DNA of 64,000 nucleotides from Hyphomicrobium sp. (GTDB lineage: Bacteria > Pseudomonadota > Alphaproteobacteria > Rhizobiales > Hyphomicrobiaceae). Shown piece after piece: positions 43,131 through 51,912 of the stretch. Below the pieces are notes generated by a model. The model did not search any database and had not been told where the DNA came from. It saw only the letters and a program-made list of their open reading frames with translations. Numbering within the stretch: the stretch's first letter is position 1; the number at the start of each line of letters is the position of its first letter. The stretch lies in assembly GCF_019744875.1 (NCBI RefSeq), contig NZ_JAIETU010000005.1:930001-994000 (forward strand). Reading direction: 5' to 3'. A program made the position numbers and the translations under genes.

Positions 43131-45013
43131 CATCCGGCCAAGAACTAAGCCCGGTCGACGGCGCGCTTCTCATCGCGTCTCGCGGTTGCCGCGTCGCCCG
43201 CTTCCCACTTGGCTCAAAGATTTCGGCAACTAAGGGATGGAAGGCGCAAGCCACCAATGACCCTAACCGCATCAGAACTCTTTTCGGCGGAGCCCGCTGT
43301 AACGTAGCCGTGCTGACTGATGGGAAGCTCATCGTAGACGTGGACATCTACAAGGGGCACGCCGAGTGGCCATTGCTGAAGGAGCTGCCGCCAACATTCA
43401 CGATCAGATCGGCCCGCGGCGGCTTGCACTACTACTTCAATAGACCCGAAGGCGTTCATGTCTCCGGGTCAGCAAGCAACCTTGCGCCGGGCGTAGACAT
43501 CCGCGCGGATGGCAGTCACGTGATGGGGCCGGGCTCCACATTCGAAGGTCAACCCTACACTGTCATTGATCACGCTCCGATCGCGATGGCGCCCGTCTGG
43601 TTGATTGATCTCCTGCAAGCGTCTCGGCAGTCAAAGGCGGATAAGGGTCCAGTTGGCGAGTTGGACACGACGGCGGCTATTGAAAGTGCACGCTCATATC
43701 TCCTAACCGCAAGGGAAGCGATCGAAGGGTGCGGCGGTAACGAAACCACCTACAAAGTGTCTTGCTCAGTAAAGGACCGCGGCGTGTCTAAAGAGACGTG
43801 CGTGGATCTGATGCTTGAGCATTACAACCCGCGGTGTCGGCCGGAGTGGAACGTTGATGAACTACAGTCGATCGTCAACAATGCTTACGAGTATGGGCAA
43901 GCCGTTCCGGGTCGCGACAACCCGGCGGCCGGCTTCTGCGTCATCGAAATGCCGAAGCAGGAGATTGCGGCGTCTCTCTCGTATTGGGTTCGGGACGAAC
44001 AGATAGATGCAGAGATCGACTGGCTCGTTGATGAGGCGATCCAGCGTGGCGGCATTGGCTTTCTCGGCGGAAAATCCGGTTCCGGAAAGACGTTTCATCT
44101 TGTTCATATGGCGCTAAGCGGCGCCAAGGGGCGCTCGTACTTCGGTCGCAAAATCGGGGAGCGCTTTGGCACGTACATCGTCGCAGCAGAAGGCAGCTAT
44201 TCGATCACGCATCGCGTCAAGGCGGCGGCCGTGCACGCCTTCGGGATTGAAACCCGAGATGCGCTAAACCTGCCCATCGCATTCACCAAGGGTGCAGTGG
44301 ACGTGATGTCCGCGGCCGGCTTAGCCTCATTCATTGCCGATCTAAAGCAAGTGGACGCAAACATGCGCCGCGATTTTGGGGTCCCGCTCGGGCTAGTCGC
44401 CTTCGATACGTTCGGGCAGGCATTCACCTTACGAGATGAAGATGCTTCGACCGAGGTGACACGCGCAACGAAGATCATGCATGCCGTCAGTCAGAGCATC
44501 GGGACGACATGCGTTGCTACCCACCATTTCGGACACGGAGCAGAACGTCTCCGCGGGTCATCAGCTCTAAGAGCTAATGCGGATTTCGTGATTGAGCTTC
44601 GCAAGAACGGCGAAGTCTTCTTGGAAAAATGCCGCGACGCCGCTGAGGTACGCCTCGGATGGGGTGATCTGCCGATTGTCCAGGTTGGCGCTAAGGCGGA
44701 TGGAAGACCGATAACGTCGTGTCACATACGCGAGCGTTCGGGCCCTAAAGGAAAATCAGACGATCCGGCTGCCGGCTTCGCTCTTGTGCAGAGCGGCCAT
44801 GACTTCGAAGAAGCCTTCGTCAACTCGGGCGCAGACGGCGCCGATTTGCCGGCGGTCGAAGCGGCATTCATCGGCGGCCGACTCGGCAAGCTCGACAGCC
44901 GAAAGAAGGCATTTAAACGTGCACTCACAAAAGCTTTGGCCACGGCCTTCGTATTAGAGCGCGGACGGCTTTACAAACAGGCGCCGGACAGGACGGACAT
45001 GTCCAGATTTTAG
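43127..45013 (+). CDS. Prim-pol and RecA-like helicase replication protein
   Basis: A 628-residue protein. The N-terminal bifunctional primase/polymerase domain has catalytic DVD (D71, D73) and PGVDIRADGSHVMGPGS. A PriCT-like middle is followed by a RepA/RecA-like ATPase with Walker A GGKSGSGKT (314-322), Walker B GLVAFDTFG and a THHFGHG sensor. This single-protein primase-helicase is typical of satellites and plasmids that start their own replication. Candidate origin repeats overlap its 3' end. Confidence 0.9.
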   Translation: MTSGQELSPVDGALLIASRGCRVARFPLGSKISATKGWKAQATNDPNRIRTLFGGARCNVAVLTDGKLIVDVDIYKGHAEWPLLKELPPTFTIRSARGGLHYYFNRPEGVHVSGSASNLAPGVDIRADGSHVMGPGSTFEGQPYTVIDHAPIAMAPVWLIDLLQASRQSKADKGPVGELDTTAAIESARSYLLTAREAIEGCGGNETTYKVSCSVKDRGVSKETCVDLMLEHYNPRCRPEWNVDELQSIVNNAYEYGQAVPGRDNPAAGFCVIEMPKQEIAASLSYWVRDEQIDAEIDWLVDEAIQRGGIGFLGGKSGSGKTFHLVHMALSGAKGRSYFGRKIGERFGTYIVAAEGSYSITHRVKAAAVHAFGIETRDALNLPIAFTKGAVDVMSAAGLASFIADLKQVDANMRRDFGVPLGLVAFDTFGQAFTLRDEDASTEVTRATKIMHAVSQSIGTTCVATHHFGHGAERLRGSSALRANADFVIELRKNGEVFLEKCRDAAEVRLGWGDLPIVQVGAKADGRPITSCHIRERSGPKGKSDDPAAGFALVQSGHDFEEAFVNSGADGADLPAVEAAFIGGRLGKLDSRKKAFKRALTKALATAFVLERGRLYKQAPDRTDMSRF

Positions 45014-45084
45014 CGTGTCCGTGTCCACTGGACATCTGGACGGACAACCAACCATCTCTAGGAGATGGTTGTCCGTGTCTGGAC
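44986..45084. other. Candidate replication origin, GGACA/TGTCC cluster
   Basis: About ten GGAC(A)/(T)GTCC motifs in both orientations crowd into about 100 bp at and after the end of the replication gene. They include the palindrome GGACATGTCC (44995-45004) and a hairpin ACCATCTC/GAGATGGT (45051-45069). An AT-rich stretch with GTACATAATATGTGTAC follows (about 45120-45210), suitable for unwinding. This is inferred from pattern and position. Confidence 0.45.
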
Positions 45085-45256
45085 GAAACTAGGCACCGGA
45101 AGGCTATGGCCGATTAACTTTTGTAACTCGCGGTCGTTCGTAGATTTTATGCGATATTTCCGCGATATAAACGATTTTCCGTACATAATATGTGTACAGA
45201 GTATATTAACGAGTTCGGTGGTATTGTCTGGTCTTCCGAAATGGATGGAGGGTCCG

Positions 45257-45589
45257 ATGACCAATGAGAACACTGACGAAATGAAGGCGCCGAAGTGGCT
45301 CCAGGTGACTAAGCTCGCAACCCAGCTCGGGCGCGAAGGCCCCGGTAGGTATCGCGGCCTTCGTCGCATCGCTGAAGACGCACTTGAGCTTGTTGAGGCC
45401 GGCACCGAAGCCCGCCGAGCCGTTAGGGTTAGGAAGTCCCCTTCGGCAGCTTGTGCTAAGGCCGAACGGGTTTGCGAGATTTATAACGCGCGTCTCGTGA
45501 CGCCGGGCGAGGTCGAGGGCGTCACGCTCGGCCTTCGTTTTTGGAGCGGCCTGTACGGCCATGCCGGCGCAGTCTTTAAGTTGGCTTAG
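45257..45589 (+). CDS. Hypothetical satellite protein
   Basis: A 110-residue basic, soluble protein from ATG 45257 behind GGAGGG. It opens TNENTDEMKAPKWLQVTKLATQLGREGPGRY and is rich in Ala, Arg and Glu; helix prediction by eye is high. It is alone between the candidate origin and a strong terminator. Family unknown. Confidence 0.6.
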   Translation: MTNENTDEMKAPKWLQVTKLATQLGREGPGRYRGLRRIAEDALELVEAGTEARRAVRVRKSPSAACAKAERVCEIYNARLVTPGEVEGVTLGLRFWSGLYGHAGAVFKLA

Positions 45590-45665
45590 AATTTTGCCTA
45601 CTGCGAAGTTTCAGCGATCATGCCTTGGCCCCAGCTTCCGGGGCCTCCTGATAACGCCGACCAAT

Positions 45666-45705
45666 AACGCCCGACCCTGATCTAGAGGGTCGGGCGTTCG
45701 TTATT
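45666..45705 (+). terminator. Rho-independent terminator
   Basis: A perfect 12-bp stem (AACGCCCGACCC and complement) with a nine-base loop, followed by CGTTATTTT. It separates the replication block from the capsid block. Confidence 0.85.
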
Positions 45706-45764
45706 TTGCGGACGCGCCGATTTAGCGGACACTTCAAAATTGGTTTGCAAATAGGAGATTTCAT

Positions 45765-46955
45765 TTGTCGCGTATTATCAAAACTATTCCCCGCTCGGCA
45801 GGCGTTTACGCCAGCGCCGGTATAACGGTGGCTGACATCCTCGCTAAGATTGGCGAGATCAAGGGCGGTTTCGACTCCTTCAAGGCCCGTAATGAAGCGC
45901 GATTGAATGCCATCGATGCCGATCTGCGTGAGCAGAACAGCCGGCGCGAGACTGCGAAGGCGCTCGGAGCTGGCGCGGCCCGCGTTGATATCAGCGCCGT
46001 TCGCAAGGAATTTCTCAGCGTCGCAGCCGGCCGTGTGCAAGCGGCTCTGACCACTTCGAACAATCCCGAAGGTGGCTATCTTGTACCAAACGAGATTGAT
46101 CGTTCGATCGGCCGTCTCATCGAGGACGAGTCTGCGCTGCGTAGAATCGCAACCGTTCGTCCAATCGAAACCGATGAATACTCGCGCCTCTTTAACCTGA
46201 AGGGCACAGAGGCGGCTTGGGTTACGGAAACGGAATCTCGGCCAGACACCGCGAATAGCAAGTACGCCAAGCTGACGTACAAGGCGCACGAGATGTACGC
46301 CCAGCCTGCGGCCACTCAGCAGGTCTTGGACGATTCAGACCCGATGATCGCAAGTGAAATTGAGATTGATATTGCTTCGGCCTTTGCTGACCTTGAGAGC
46401 GCCGCTCTGATCAATGGCTCGGGCACGAAGACGCCGCACGGTCTCATCGGCGGGTATAACGTCGTCGCAAATTCGAGCTGGGTTTGGGGCAAGCTTGGAT
46501 ACGTTGCGACGGGCGATGCTTCAGGCTTTGTCACCACGACGGCTTCTGTATCGCCGGCAGATTGCCTCATCAATCTGATCCACAGCCTCAAGGCGGGATA
46601 CAGACGGAACGCTGCGTTCCTGATGAATGACAGCACGGCCGCGATCGTTCGCAAATGGAAAGACAACGAAGGCCGCCACCTTTTGGTAGACTCGCTTGCG
46701 TTGGGCGAAGCACCGACCCTCTTGGGATACTCGGTCTATACGGACCCTAACATGCCGGACGTTGCAGCAGGCGAGACGCCGATTGCGTTCGGTGACTTCC
46801 AGCGCGGATATCTGATCGTTGACCGCAAGGGTCTCCGTCTTCTTATCGATCCCTATACCTCAAAGCCCTGGGTAAAATTCTACGCCACGCGTCGCGTTGG
46901 CGGCGGTGTGCAGGATTTCGCCGCTATCAAGCTCTTGAAGATCGCGTCGTCTTAA
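45765..46955 (+). CDS. HK97-family major capsid protein
   Basis: A 396-residue capsid protein. The first ~100 residues are a charged helical delta domain (ILAKIGEIKGGFDSFKARNE), then comes the HK97 fold with NPEGGYLVPNEIDRSI, INGSGTKTPHGLIG and RKGLRLLIDPYTSKPWVKFYATRRVGG. The TTG 45765 start has AGGAG upstream. A delta domain normally has to be cut by a prohead protease, which this element does not encode, so a helper may supply it. Confidence 0.93.
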   Translation: MSRIIKTIPRSAGVYASAGITVADILAKIGEIKGGFDSFKARNEARLNAIDADLREQNSRRETAKALGAGAARVDISAVRKEFLSVAAGRVQAALTTSNNPEGGYLVPNEIDRSIGRLIEDESALRRIATVRPIETDEYSRLFNLKGTEAAWVTETESRPDTANSKYAKLTYKAHEMYAQPAATQQVLDDSDPMIASEIEIDIASAFADLESAALINGSGTKTPHGLIGGYNVVANSSWVWGKLGYVATGDASGFVTTTASVSPADCLINLIHSLKAGYRRNAAFLMNDSTAAIVRKWKDNEGRHLLVDSLALGEAPTLLGYSVYTDPNMPDVAAGETPIAFGDFQRGYLIVDRKGLRLLIDPYTSKPWVKFYATRRVGGGVQDFAAIKLLKIASS

Positions 46956-46983
46956 GGCGCGAGTTAGTAAAGGGTCTGCCGCT

Positions 46984-47349
46984 GTGGTCATCGAATTGCC
47001 TCCGGAAATAGCGGCAGACCCACGCTATGCGCAGCTAGTTGCGGCGTGTAACGAAATGTTCGTGACGCCGGCAGAGCTAGCGAAGCGTTGGCGGATTTCG
47101 ATTGGGCACCTCACCAACCTCCGGCGCTATAGCAAAGGTCCCGCATACCTCAAGATTGGAACGGGCGCGGTTCGTTATCGCCTTCGAGACATCCAAGACC
47201 ACGAACATGTCCAGGCTAACGGGCAGATAACACGCGAGCGCGTGATAAGCGCCGTGAGTAGCCTGCCCGATTTCTCTGACGTTGAGCGCATGCACGTCGC
47301 GCTCCATCTCGTCTCTATCCTGTTTGGGAAGCAAGCAAATGGCCGGTGA
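46984..47349 (+). CDS. HTH protein in the structural block
   Basis: A 121-residue protein from GTG 46984 with AAAGGG upstream. It has a MerR/AlpA-like helix-turn-helix (VTPAELAKRWRISIGHLTNLRRYSKGPAYLKIGTGAVRYRLRDI) and an extra helical C-terminus. It overlaps the tape-measure-like gene by 11 bases. It may regulate late genes or act as a small DNA-binding packaging factor. Confidence 0.7.
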   Translation: MVIELPPEIAADPRYAQLVAACNEMFVTPAELAKRWRISIGHLTNLRRYSKGPAYLKIGTGAVRYRLRDIQDHEHVQANGQITRERVISAVSSLPDFSDVERMHVALHLVSILFGKQANGR

Positions 47350-48982
47350 ACTAGACAGTCTTATTATCCGGCTCGAAGCAGACACTTCGCTTTTGCGTCG
47401 CGCGCTCGCGGATGCTGACAAGCAAGTGGCCGGCTTCAGCTCAAACATCGATCGGCAATTAAGCCGCGCCGAAAGCAAGTCGGCCTCCGTATTCAGCGCA
47501 ATGAGTGCGAACCTCAAACGTCTCAGTGTCGCGTATCTCGCGGCGCAAGCCGCGATGAAGGCGTTCTCTGCGGTCAGCGTCGCTGGCGAGATCAACGATT
47601 TATCGCGCAATGCGAATTTGAGCACGAAGGCATTTCAGGAGTTCGCTTACGCCGCTGCGAAGGCGGGCACGTCTCAGGAAGATGTTGCTAAGTCCACCAA
47701 AAAGTTCGCTGTGAACATGGCAGAGCTTCGCGCGAACACGGGTGCGCTCAATACGTTCTTGCAAAAGCACTTGCCGCTTTTGCGGCAGCAGTTACAGCAA
47801 TCGACATCGCTTGAGCAAGCCTATTCAATCATGGCGGACGGTATGGCCGCGCTTACTGACGAGGGCGATCGCAGCGCACTAGCAATGGCAGCGTACGGGC
47901 GGACTGGCGCCGATCTTGTCGAAGTGCTCGAAAAGGGCTCGTTCGGCCTCCGGAATATGGCCGATGAAGCTCAGAAGCTCGGCGCTATTCAGTCGGGCGA
48001 TATGCTCGATAGCGCGGAGAAGCTGAAGGAGCAATACGCACAGCTTACGACCTCGCTTGAGGCCGGCTGGCAGAGGGCCGTCGTGTCGGTTTTCGATTAT
48101 CTGAAAGCTGTGAAGGACGCGATCGGGAACACTGAAAACTTCATGAGCGCAGGTCGCGGTTCGGACAACCGCGGTGGACGCACGCCCACGAACTTGGGGC
48201 CGGGGCGCTTAGCCAATGGCGAGGCTTCGAGTGCTTCGGGTGCACCCCTGACAGGTTGGGAGGCGACGCTCACTGCGGGCTCCGTTCCTTCCGCTGGCAA
48301 AGAGACAAAGTTGCGCTCGGAGAATGCTGACCCTTGGGCCGCATTTATCATTCCGCCGACTTACGAAGAACAGATGCGCGAGTTCAAGGAACAGTGGGAC
48401 GCTGTTCATGACTCAGCGATGACGGCGCTGCGCGATATCATCGAAAGCGACACCATTCCTATCCAAGAGAAACTTAACGCACTGACCGAAGCCGTGAAAG
48501 CCGGCGAGATCGGGTGGCGCGATTACCTTGACGGTATGAAGGCGGTCAATTCGCAGTCTACGGCGCTGATGGACGACTTGCTTTCGACCACGAGTCAGAC
48601 GCTCGGCGCGATCTTCAAAGAAAGCAAGACGGCAGCTATCGCGCAAGCGCTGATCAATACGTATCAAGGCATCACGAAGGCGTTGACGCTCCCGCCTCCG
48701 TATAGTTTTGCAATGGCGGCACTGACGGCTGCGCAAGGCTTTGCTGCGGTCAGTTCTATTCGTAGTCAGTCGCAGAGTGGCGGCGGGGGCGGCGCGCGTC
48801 CGGCCGTTTCAGCCGGCGGCAGTGCAGCCGCAGCGGCACCGGCAGCTTCAGCGCCGCAAAGCTCTACGCTTACTGTGCAAGGGCTTAACAAGGGCGCGTT
48901 TTTTGACGCCAAGACGATGCGTGAGTTCGCTGCGGCCCTGATCGAACATCAGCGCAACGGTGGAAAGATTCTTCTCGCATGA
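47339..48982 (+). CDS. Tape-measure-like phage tail protein
   Basis: A 547-residue protein. The N-terminus is LDSLIIRLEADTSLLRRALADADKQVAGF, as in lambda-type tape measures. The C-terminal part has AIAQALINTYQGITKALTLPPPYSFAMAALTAAQGFAAVSSIRSQ, followed by a Gly/Ala/Ser-rich linker. At this size it would specify a short tail (by the usual ~1.5 angstrom per residue rule, about 80 nm at most). No tube, chaperone or tip genes accompany it. Confidence 0.8.
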   Translation: MAGELDSLIIRLEADTSLLRRALADADKQVAGFSSNIDRQLSRAESKSASVFSAMSANLKRLSVAYLAAQAAMKAFSAVSVAGEINDLSRNANLSTKAFQEFAYAAAKAGTSQEDVAKSTKKFAVNMAELRANTGALNTFLQKHLPLLRQQLQQSTSLEQAYSIMADGMAALTDEGDRSALAMAAYGRTGADLVEVLEKGSFGLRNMADEAQKLGAIQSGDMLDSAEKLKEQYAQLTTSLEAGWQRAVVSVFDYLKAVKDAIGNTENFMSAGRGSDNRGGRTPTNLGPGRLANGEASSASGAPLTGWEATLTAGSVPSAGKETKLRSENADPWAAFIIPPTYEEQMREFKEQWDAVHDSAMTALRDIIESDTIPIQEKLNALTEAVKAGEIGWRDYLDGMKAVNSQSTALMDDLLSTTSQTLGAIFKESKTAAIAQALINTYQGITKALTLPPPYSFAMAALTAAQGFAAVSSIRSQSQSGGGGGARPAVSAGGSAAAAAPAASAPQSSTLTVQGLNKGAFFDAKTMREFAAALIEHQRNGGKILLA

Positions 48983-49197
48983 CTCCAAAGAGAGAAGCGT
49001 TCATGGCCTATGCGAAGGCAGCGGCCATTGGCACCGAACGCCTGGCTGCCGCTACCAAAGCAATTGAGCGAGCCGAGCGCGAGGGCCGCGACACGACGGC
49101 TCTACTGGCAGCAGTACATGCATATGCTGAAAAGCTGAAGGTGATCGTAGAGCGCCGCAATCAGCTTGAACGCGAGATCGATCCGCGCCTTTCGTGA
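48979..49197 (+). CDS. Small helical satellite protein
   Basis: A 72-residue, almost fully helical charged protein (AIERAEREGRDTTALLAAVHAYAEKLKVIVERRNQLEREI), likely a coiled coil. ATGA overlap with the tape-measure-like gene implies coupled translation and perhaps a chaperone or scaffold role. Family not recognised. Confidence 0.65.
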   Translation: MTPKREAFMAYAKAAAIGTERLAAATKAIERAEREGRDTTALLAAVHAYAEKLKVIVERRNQLEREIDPRLS

Positions 49198-49291
49198 CCG
49201 CAAAAGTTTCAAGCAAATCGCTTGGGCAACCGTCGCATGGGGTCGCATTTTCAAATAGGCAGGTATTGAAATTTTTCGAAGGGGTACCCCG

Positions 49292-49756
49292 ATGGGCAAG
49301 AGAGGCCCAAAGCCAAAGAGCAACATCATCCGGCTACTAGAGGGCAATCCGAGCGGCCGTCCGATCCGGTTGGACGAACCGATTTGCGAGGCACCGCCCT
49401 GCAAGCCGGCTACAGTGAAGGCAGACACGTTGGCTAGCGACGAATGGGACCGCCTTATGCGAGTGATGCCGGATGGCATGTTCACCGCGCTTCACAATCC
49501 GGTGCTCGCAATGCATGCGCTTGCCTGGTCCATGCTTGTGAAGTCGCAAGCCGAGATCGCGGAGCATGGCCTCACAGTGTTCACGGCGAAGGGGCGAACG
49601 ACGAACCCGGCAGTGAAGGTCTGGAAGCTCGCGAGCGATACGCTGCTGAAGACGTCTGACCGGCTCGGGCTTCATCCCGGCGCACGCTCCAATGTGCCAA
49701 AGCGCGGCGAGACGCCGTTTGGAGGGAAATTCTCAGGCTTGCTTGGGAAGAACTAG
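49292..49756 (+). CDS. terS: Phage terminase small subunit, P27 family
   Basis: A 154-residue protein that opens with the P27 signature GKRGPKPKSNIIRLLEGNPSGRP and carries KADTLASDEWDRLMRVMP and KTSDRLGLHPGARS. It selects DNA for packaging. AAGGGG lies upstream. No large subunit is present in the element, so this TerS may redirect a helper's TerL to satellite DNA. Confidence 0.9.
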   Translation: MGKRGPKPKSNIIRLLEGNPSGRPIRLDEPICEAPPCKPATVKADTLASDEWDRLMRVMPDGMFTALHNPVLAMHALAWSMLVKSQAEIAEHGLTVFTAKGRTTNPAVKVWKLASDTLLKTSDRLGLHPGARSNVPKRGETPFGGKFSGLLGKN

Positions 49757-49992
49757 GTCGGCCAAGGTAACCAGCCCTTACTGTTCAACTTTATCGGCAT
49801 GCCTCTACCCTCAAGGTACTTAATCAGGTGAGGATATGTGCTCGGCACAATGCCGTCCCAATTGCTGGCGTAGCAAATTCGACAGACCGCAATTTCCCAA
49901 GGCCGAATGAAATTGCCCGTTTCATATGATCCGTGGCCGAATTTGAACTGGCGCGAGCACAGGAAGCAATCATAGGTCAGGGTCTCGGTCAT
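49753..49992 (-). CDS. Small zinc-finger-like protein
   Basis: A 79-residue protein on the opposite strand. DCFLCSRQFKFGHG and AVCRICYASNWDG supply two CxxC pairs, a likely four-Cys zinc site. ATG 49990-49992 is preceded by AAGAGG. Its 3' end overlaps the terS stop by four bases. Possibly a regulator or host-takeover factor. Family unknown. Confidence 0.65.
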   Translation of the reverse strand: MTETLTYDCFLCSRQFKFGHGSYETGNFIRPWEIAVCRICYASNWDGIVPSTYPHLIKYLEGRGMPIKLNSKGWLPWPT

Positions 49993-50111
49993 CAAAGCCT
50001 CTTGAGCTAAAATTTGGCCGTTCCGGAACGCTCCCACAAAATAAAACGACCCACGGGCGATTGCAGTCGCGCCGCGGGTCTCAAGGCACTTGCTAGTGTG
50101 GAGCAAGCACT

Positions 50112-51038
50112 ATGTCCGCGAAATTTAGCGGGTCATTGACCCGTTGCCTAGCCTATTTGGGCGCCGCGCTGTTCATCGGCGTGAGCGCGGCTCAGAACAT
50201 CAGCCACGGCTACAGCCTCGGCCTGGCGCGGTCGGAGATGGCTGCTCTGATCTTCGCCGCAGGCAGCTTGGCAGGCGCGCTTATGGCCCCCATCAGTTTC
50301 CTTGCAGCTTGGAACGCGTTTCGAAATTGGCGGATCGGCTCCGGCCTAGTCGCTCTGACGCTGGGATGTGTCTGCGTAATTTACGCGGTCATAAGTTCGC
50401 TTGGCTTTGTCGGGACGGCGCGTGACACCGCTGCGGCTTCCCGCAACGCGAACGCCGACGCCTACAAGATTGCAAAGGCCAGCGCTGAAGCCGCCACCGC
50501 GGAACTGAAGACGCTGGCCGACGCGCCGCGCGGCAATCGGAAAGCTGAGGACAAGCGCATTGAGCGGCGCCGCGAGCTGGATAAGAAGCTGGCCGATGGG
50601 CTGACGATTATGAGCGAGCACGCCGGCACCGGAGCGGCTGATCCGGTCGCTGAGGCCATTGCCTCGTATGCCGGGGCTTTGGGGCGGGAGATCGACGCTG
50701 ACAAGCTGAGCCCGTGGCTGACGTTGCTGGCCGTCGTGTTCTTTGAGGTTGGCGCCGCGGCGTCTCTGATCGTGGTCGCCGCGCTTCCGGACATCGGGGT
50801 CGCACAAAAACTAGCCGTCTCAAACGCACGCGGGCGGAAACGCGCCGCTCCGCTGGAAGACGTGATGGCTGCGCTTAAGGACGCGGGCGGGAGGCTTGAA
50901 GGTTCGATGGATCAGCTTGGCGCGCGGCTCGGCTTGTCGAAGTCCAGTGCGCACCGAGCGCTTCACGCGCTATCGGGTGCCGGCCTTGTCAGCGTTGCCA
51001 CTTCGGCGGCGGGGACGCTAGTCCAGCTTCGAACGTAA
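50112..51038 (+). CDS. Membrane protein with coiled coil and C-terminal winged helix
   Basis: A 308-residue protein. Three membrane segments occur in the first 110 residues, then a charged helical stretch (NANADAYKIAKASAEAATAELKTL; KRIERRRELDKKL), a fourth membrane segment (WLTLLAVVFFEVGAAASLIVVAAL) and a C-terminal winged helix (SMDQLGARLGLSKSSAHRALHALSGAGLVSV). The HTH end should face the cytoplasm. A membrane-tied DNA-binding protein could sense the envelope or anchor the element. Function unknown. Confidence 0.75.
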   Translation: MSAKFSGSLTRCLAYLGAALFIGVSAAQNISHGYSLGLARSEMAALIFAAGSLAGALMAPISFLAAWNAFRNWRIGSGLVALTLGCVCVIYAVISSLGFVGTARDTAAASRNANADAYKIAKASAEAATAELKTLADAPRGNRKAEDKRIERRRELDKKLADGLTIMSEHAGTGAADPVAEAIASYAGALGREIDADKLSPWLTLLAVVFFEVGAAASLIVVAALPDIGVAQKLAVSNARGRKRAAPLEDVMAALKDAGGRLEGSMDQLGARLGLSKSSAHRALHALSGAGLVSVATSAAGTLVQLRT

Positions 51039-51296
51039 AACCGCAGCCACAGCCCGTTCAGTCGCCCAAGACCCGCGGGTCTCAGTGTCCAAAAGCGCTT
51101 CGCAGTTGTGAGTGTGCTCGGACAACCAGCGCATCAGGTCCGGTTCTCTATCGACAAGCTCGGCGCTGAGCTTCCGCATCGCCATCTCGGGTGCTGCGTT
51201 GTCCGGCAACTTTCGAACGAGCGTCACTAACGCAGTCGCGATGCGGCGCGCAGCTTGCTCAACGGCAGTGTCAACCTTGTTGAAATCGATATCCAT
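51018..51296 (-). CDS. Hypothetical satellite protein
   Basis: A 92-residue soluble helical protein (FNKVDTAVEQAARRIATALVTLVRKLPDNAAPEM). It overlaps the end of the membrane HTH gene on the opposite strand by 21 bases. Nothing identifies its family. Confidence 0.5.
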   Translation of the reverse strand: MDIDFNKVDTAVEQAARRIATALVTLVRKLPDNAAPEMAMRKLSAELVDREPDLMRWLSEHTHNCEALLDTETRGSWATERAVAAVLRSKLD

Positions 51297-51355
51297 CCAC
51301 CTACTGTAGCAAGAAGTCGTAAATAAGAGCTTTCGAACTCGCCCGGGGCTGAATC

Positions 51356-51865
51356 ATGGACAACTTCATATTCACCAACTTGCCGCCTGAAGTGCTTGAG
51401 GCGGCGCTAGCCTCAGACGATGACGTAGGCATCTATTTTCGGGCGCATCACCTCATTGAACAAGCGGCGGAAAAAGCAGCCGAGGCGCTTTATGAGAAAT
51501 ACGGTTCTCTACAACACGACAGCTTGCACAAGCACTTGAACGCATTGGAAGCTCGGGGCGCCCAAGGACCTGTTTTTCGCGCCGCGCGAACGGTTGCCAA
51601 TCACAGAAGACCCTTTGCTCACACTCGTACGTTTTTGGTGACCGACGCTCACGTTGCGCAAGTTCGCTCTCAGCTTGAGAAGCCAGATGTGGACGCTTGG
51701 GCCGTCCCTATCAAAGGACAACTTGTAGACTTCAAAAAGCTGAGACCCGCCCACCAGTACCTGGTGCTTGCCTTAAGCATCGCAGGGACAATTGATATAA
51801 TCGGGGTTCGCTACCGCGAACTGTTTGAGACAACGCAGCCGGATAGCGTGAGCGCAGCAGGATAG
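51356..51865 (+). CDS. Hypothetical accessory protein at the right end
   Basis: A 169-residue soluble protein, acidic at the N-terminus (FTNLPPEVLEAALASDDDVG), with helical middle and HTRTFLVTDAHVAQVRSQLE later. It is the last gene before attR, the usual place for cargo or immunity genes in satellites. No motif allows a function call. Confidence 0.55.
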   Translation: MDNFIFTNLPPEVLEAALASDDDVGIYFRAHHLIEQAAEKAAEALYEKYGSLQHDSLHKHLNALEARGAQGPVFRAARTVANHRRPFAHTRTFLVTDAHVAQVRSQLEKPDVDAWAVPIKGQLVDFKKLRPAHQYLVLALSIAGTIDIIGVRYRELFETTQPDSVSAAG

Positions 51866-51871
51866 CGTAAT

Positions 51872-51890
51872 GGGACCCGAAGGGGACCCC
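51872..51890. promoter_or_regulatory. Candidate integrase arm-type site, right
   Basis: GGGACCC-GAAG-GGGACCCC, the counterpart of 40763-40781, with the same 11-bp spacing, 23 bp inside the attR repeat. Confidence 0.45.
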
Positions 51891-51912
51891 AAGCGGGTGA
51901 TGATGTGCTAAG

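Noticed and set aside
45051-45069. Hairpin after the prim-pol gene as a terminator
   Set aside because: No T-run follows on either strand, and it lies among GGACA/TGTCC motifs, so an origin-like role seems more likely.
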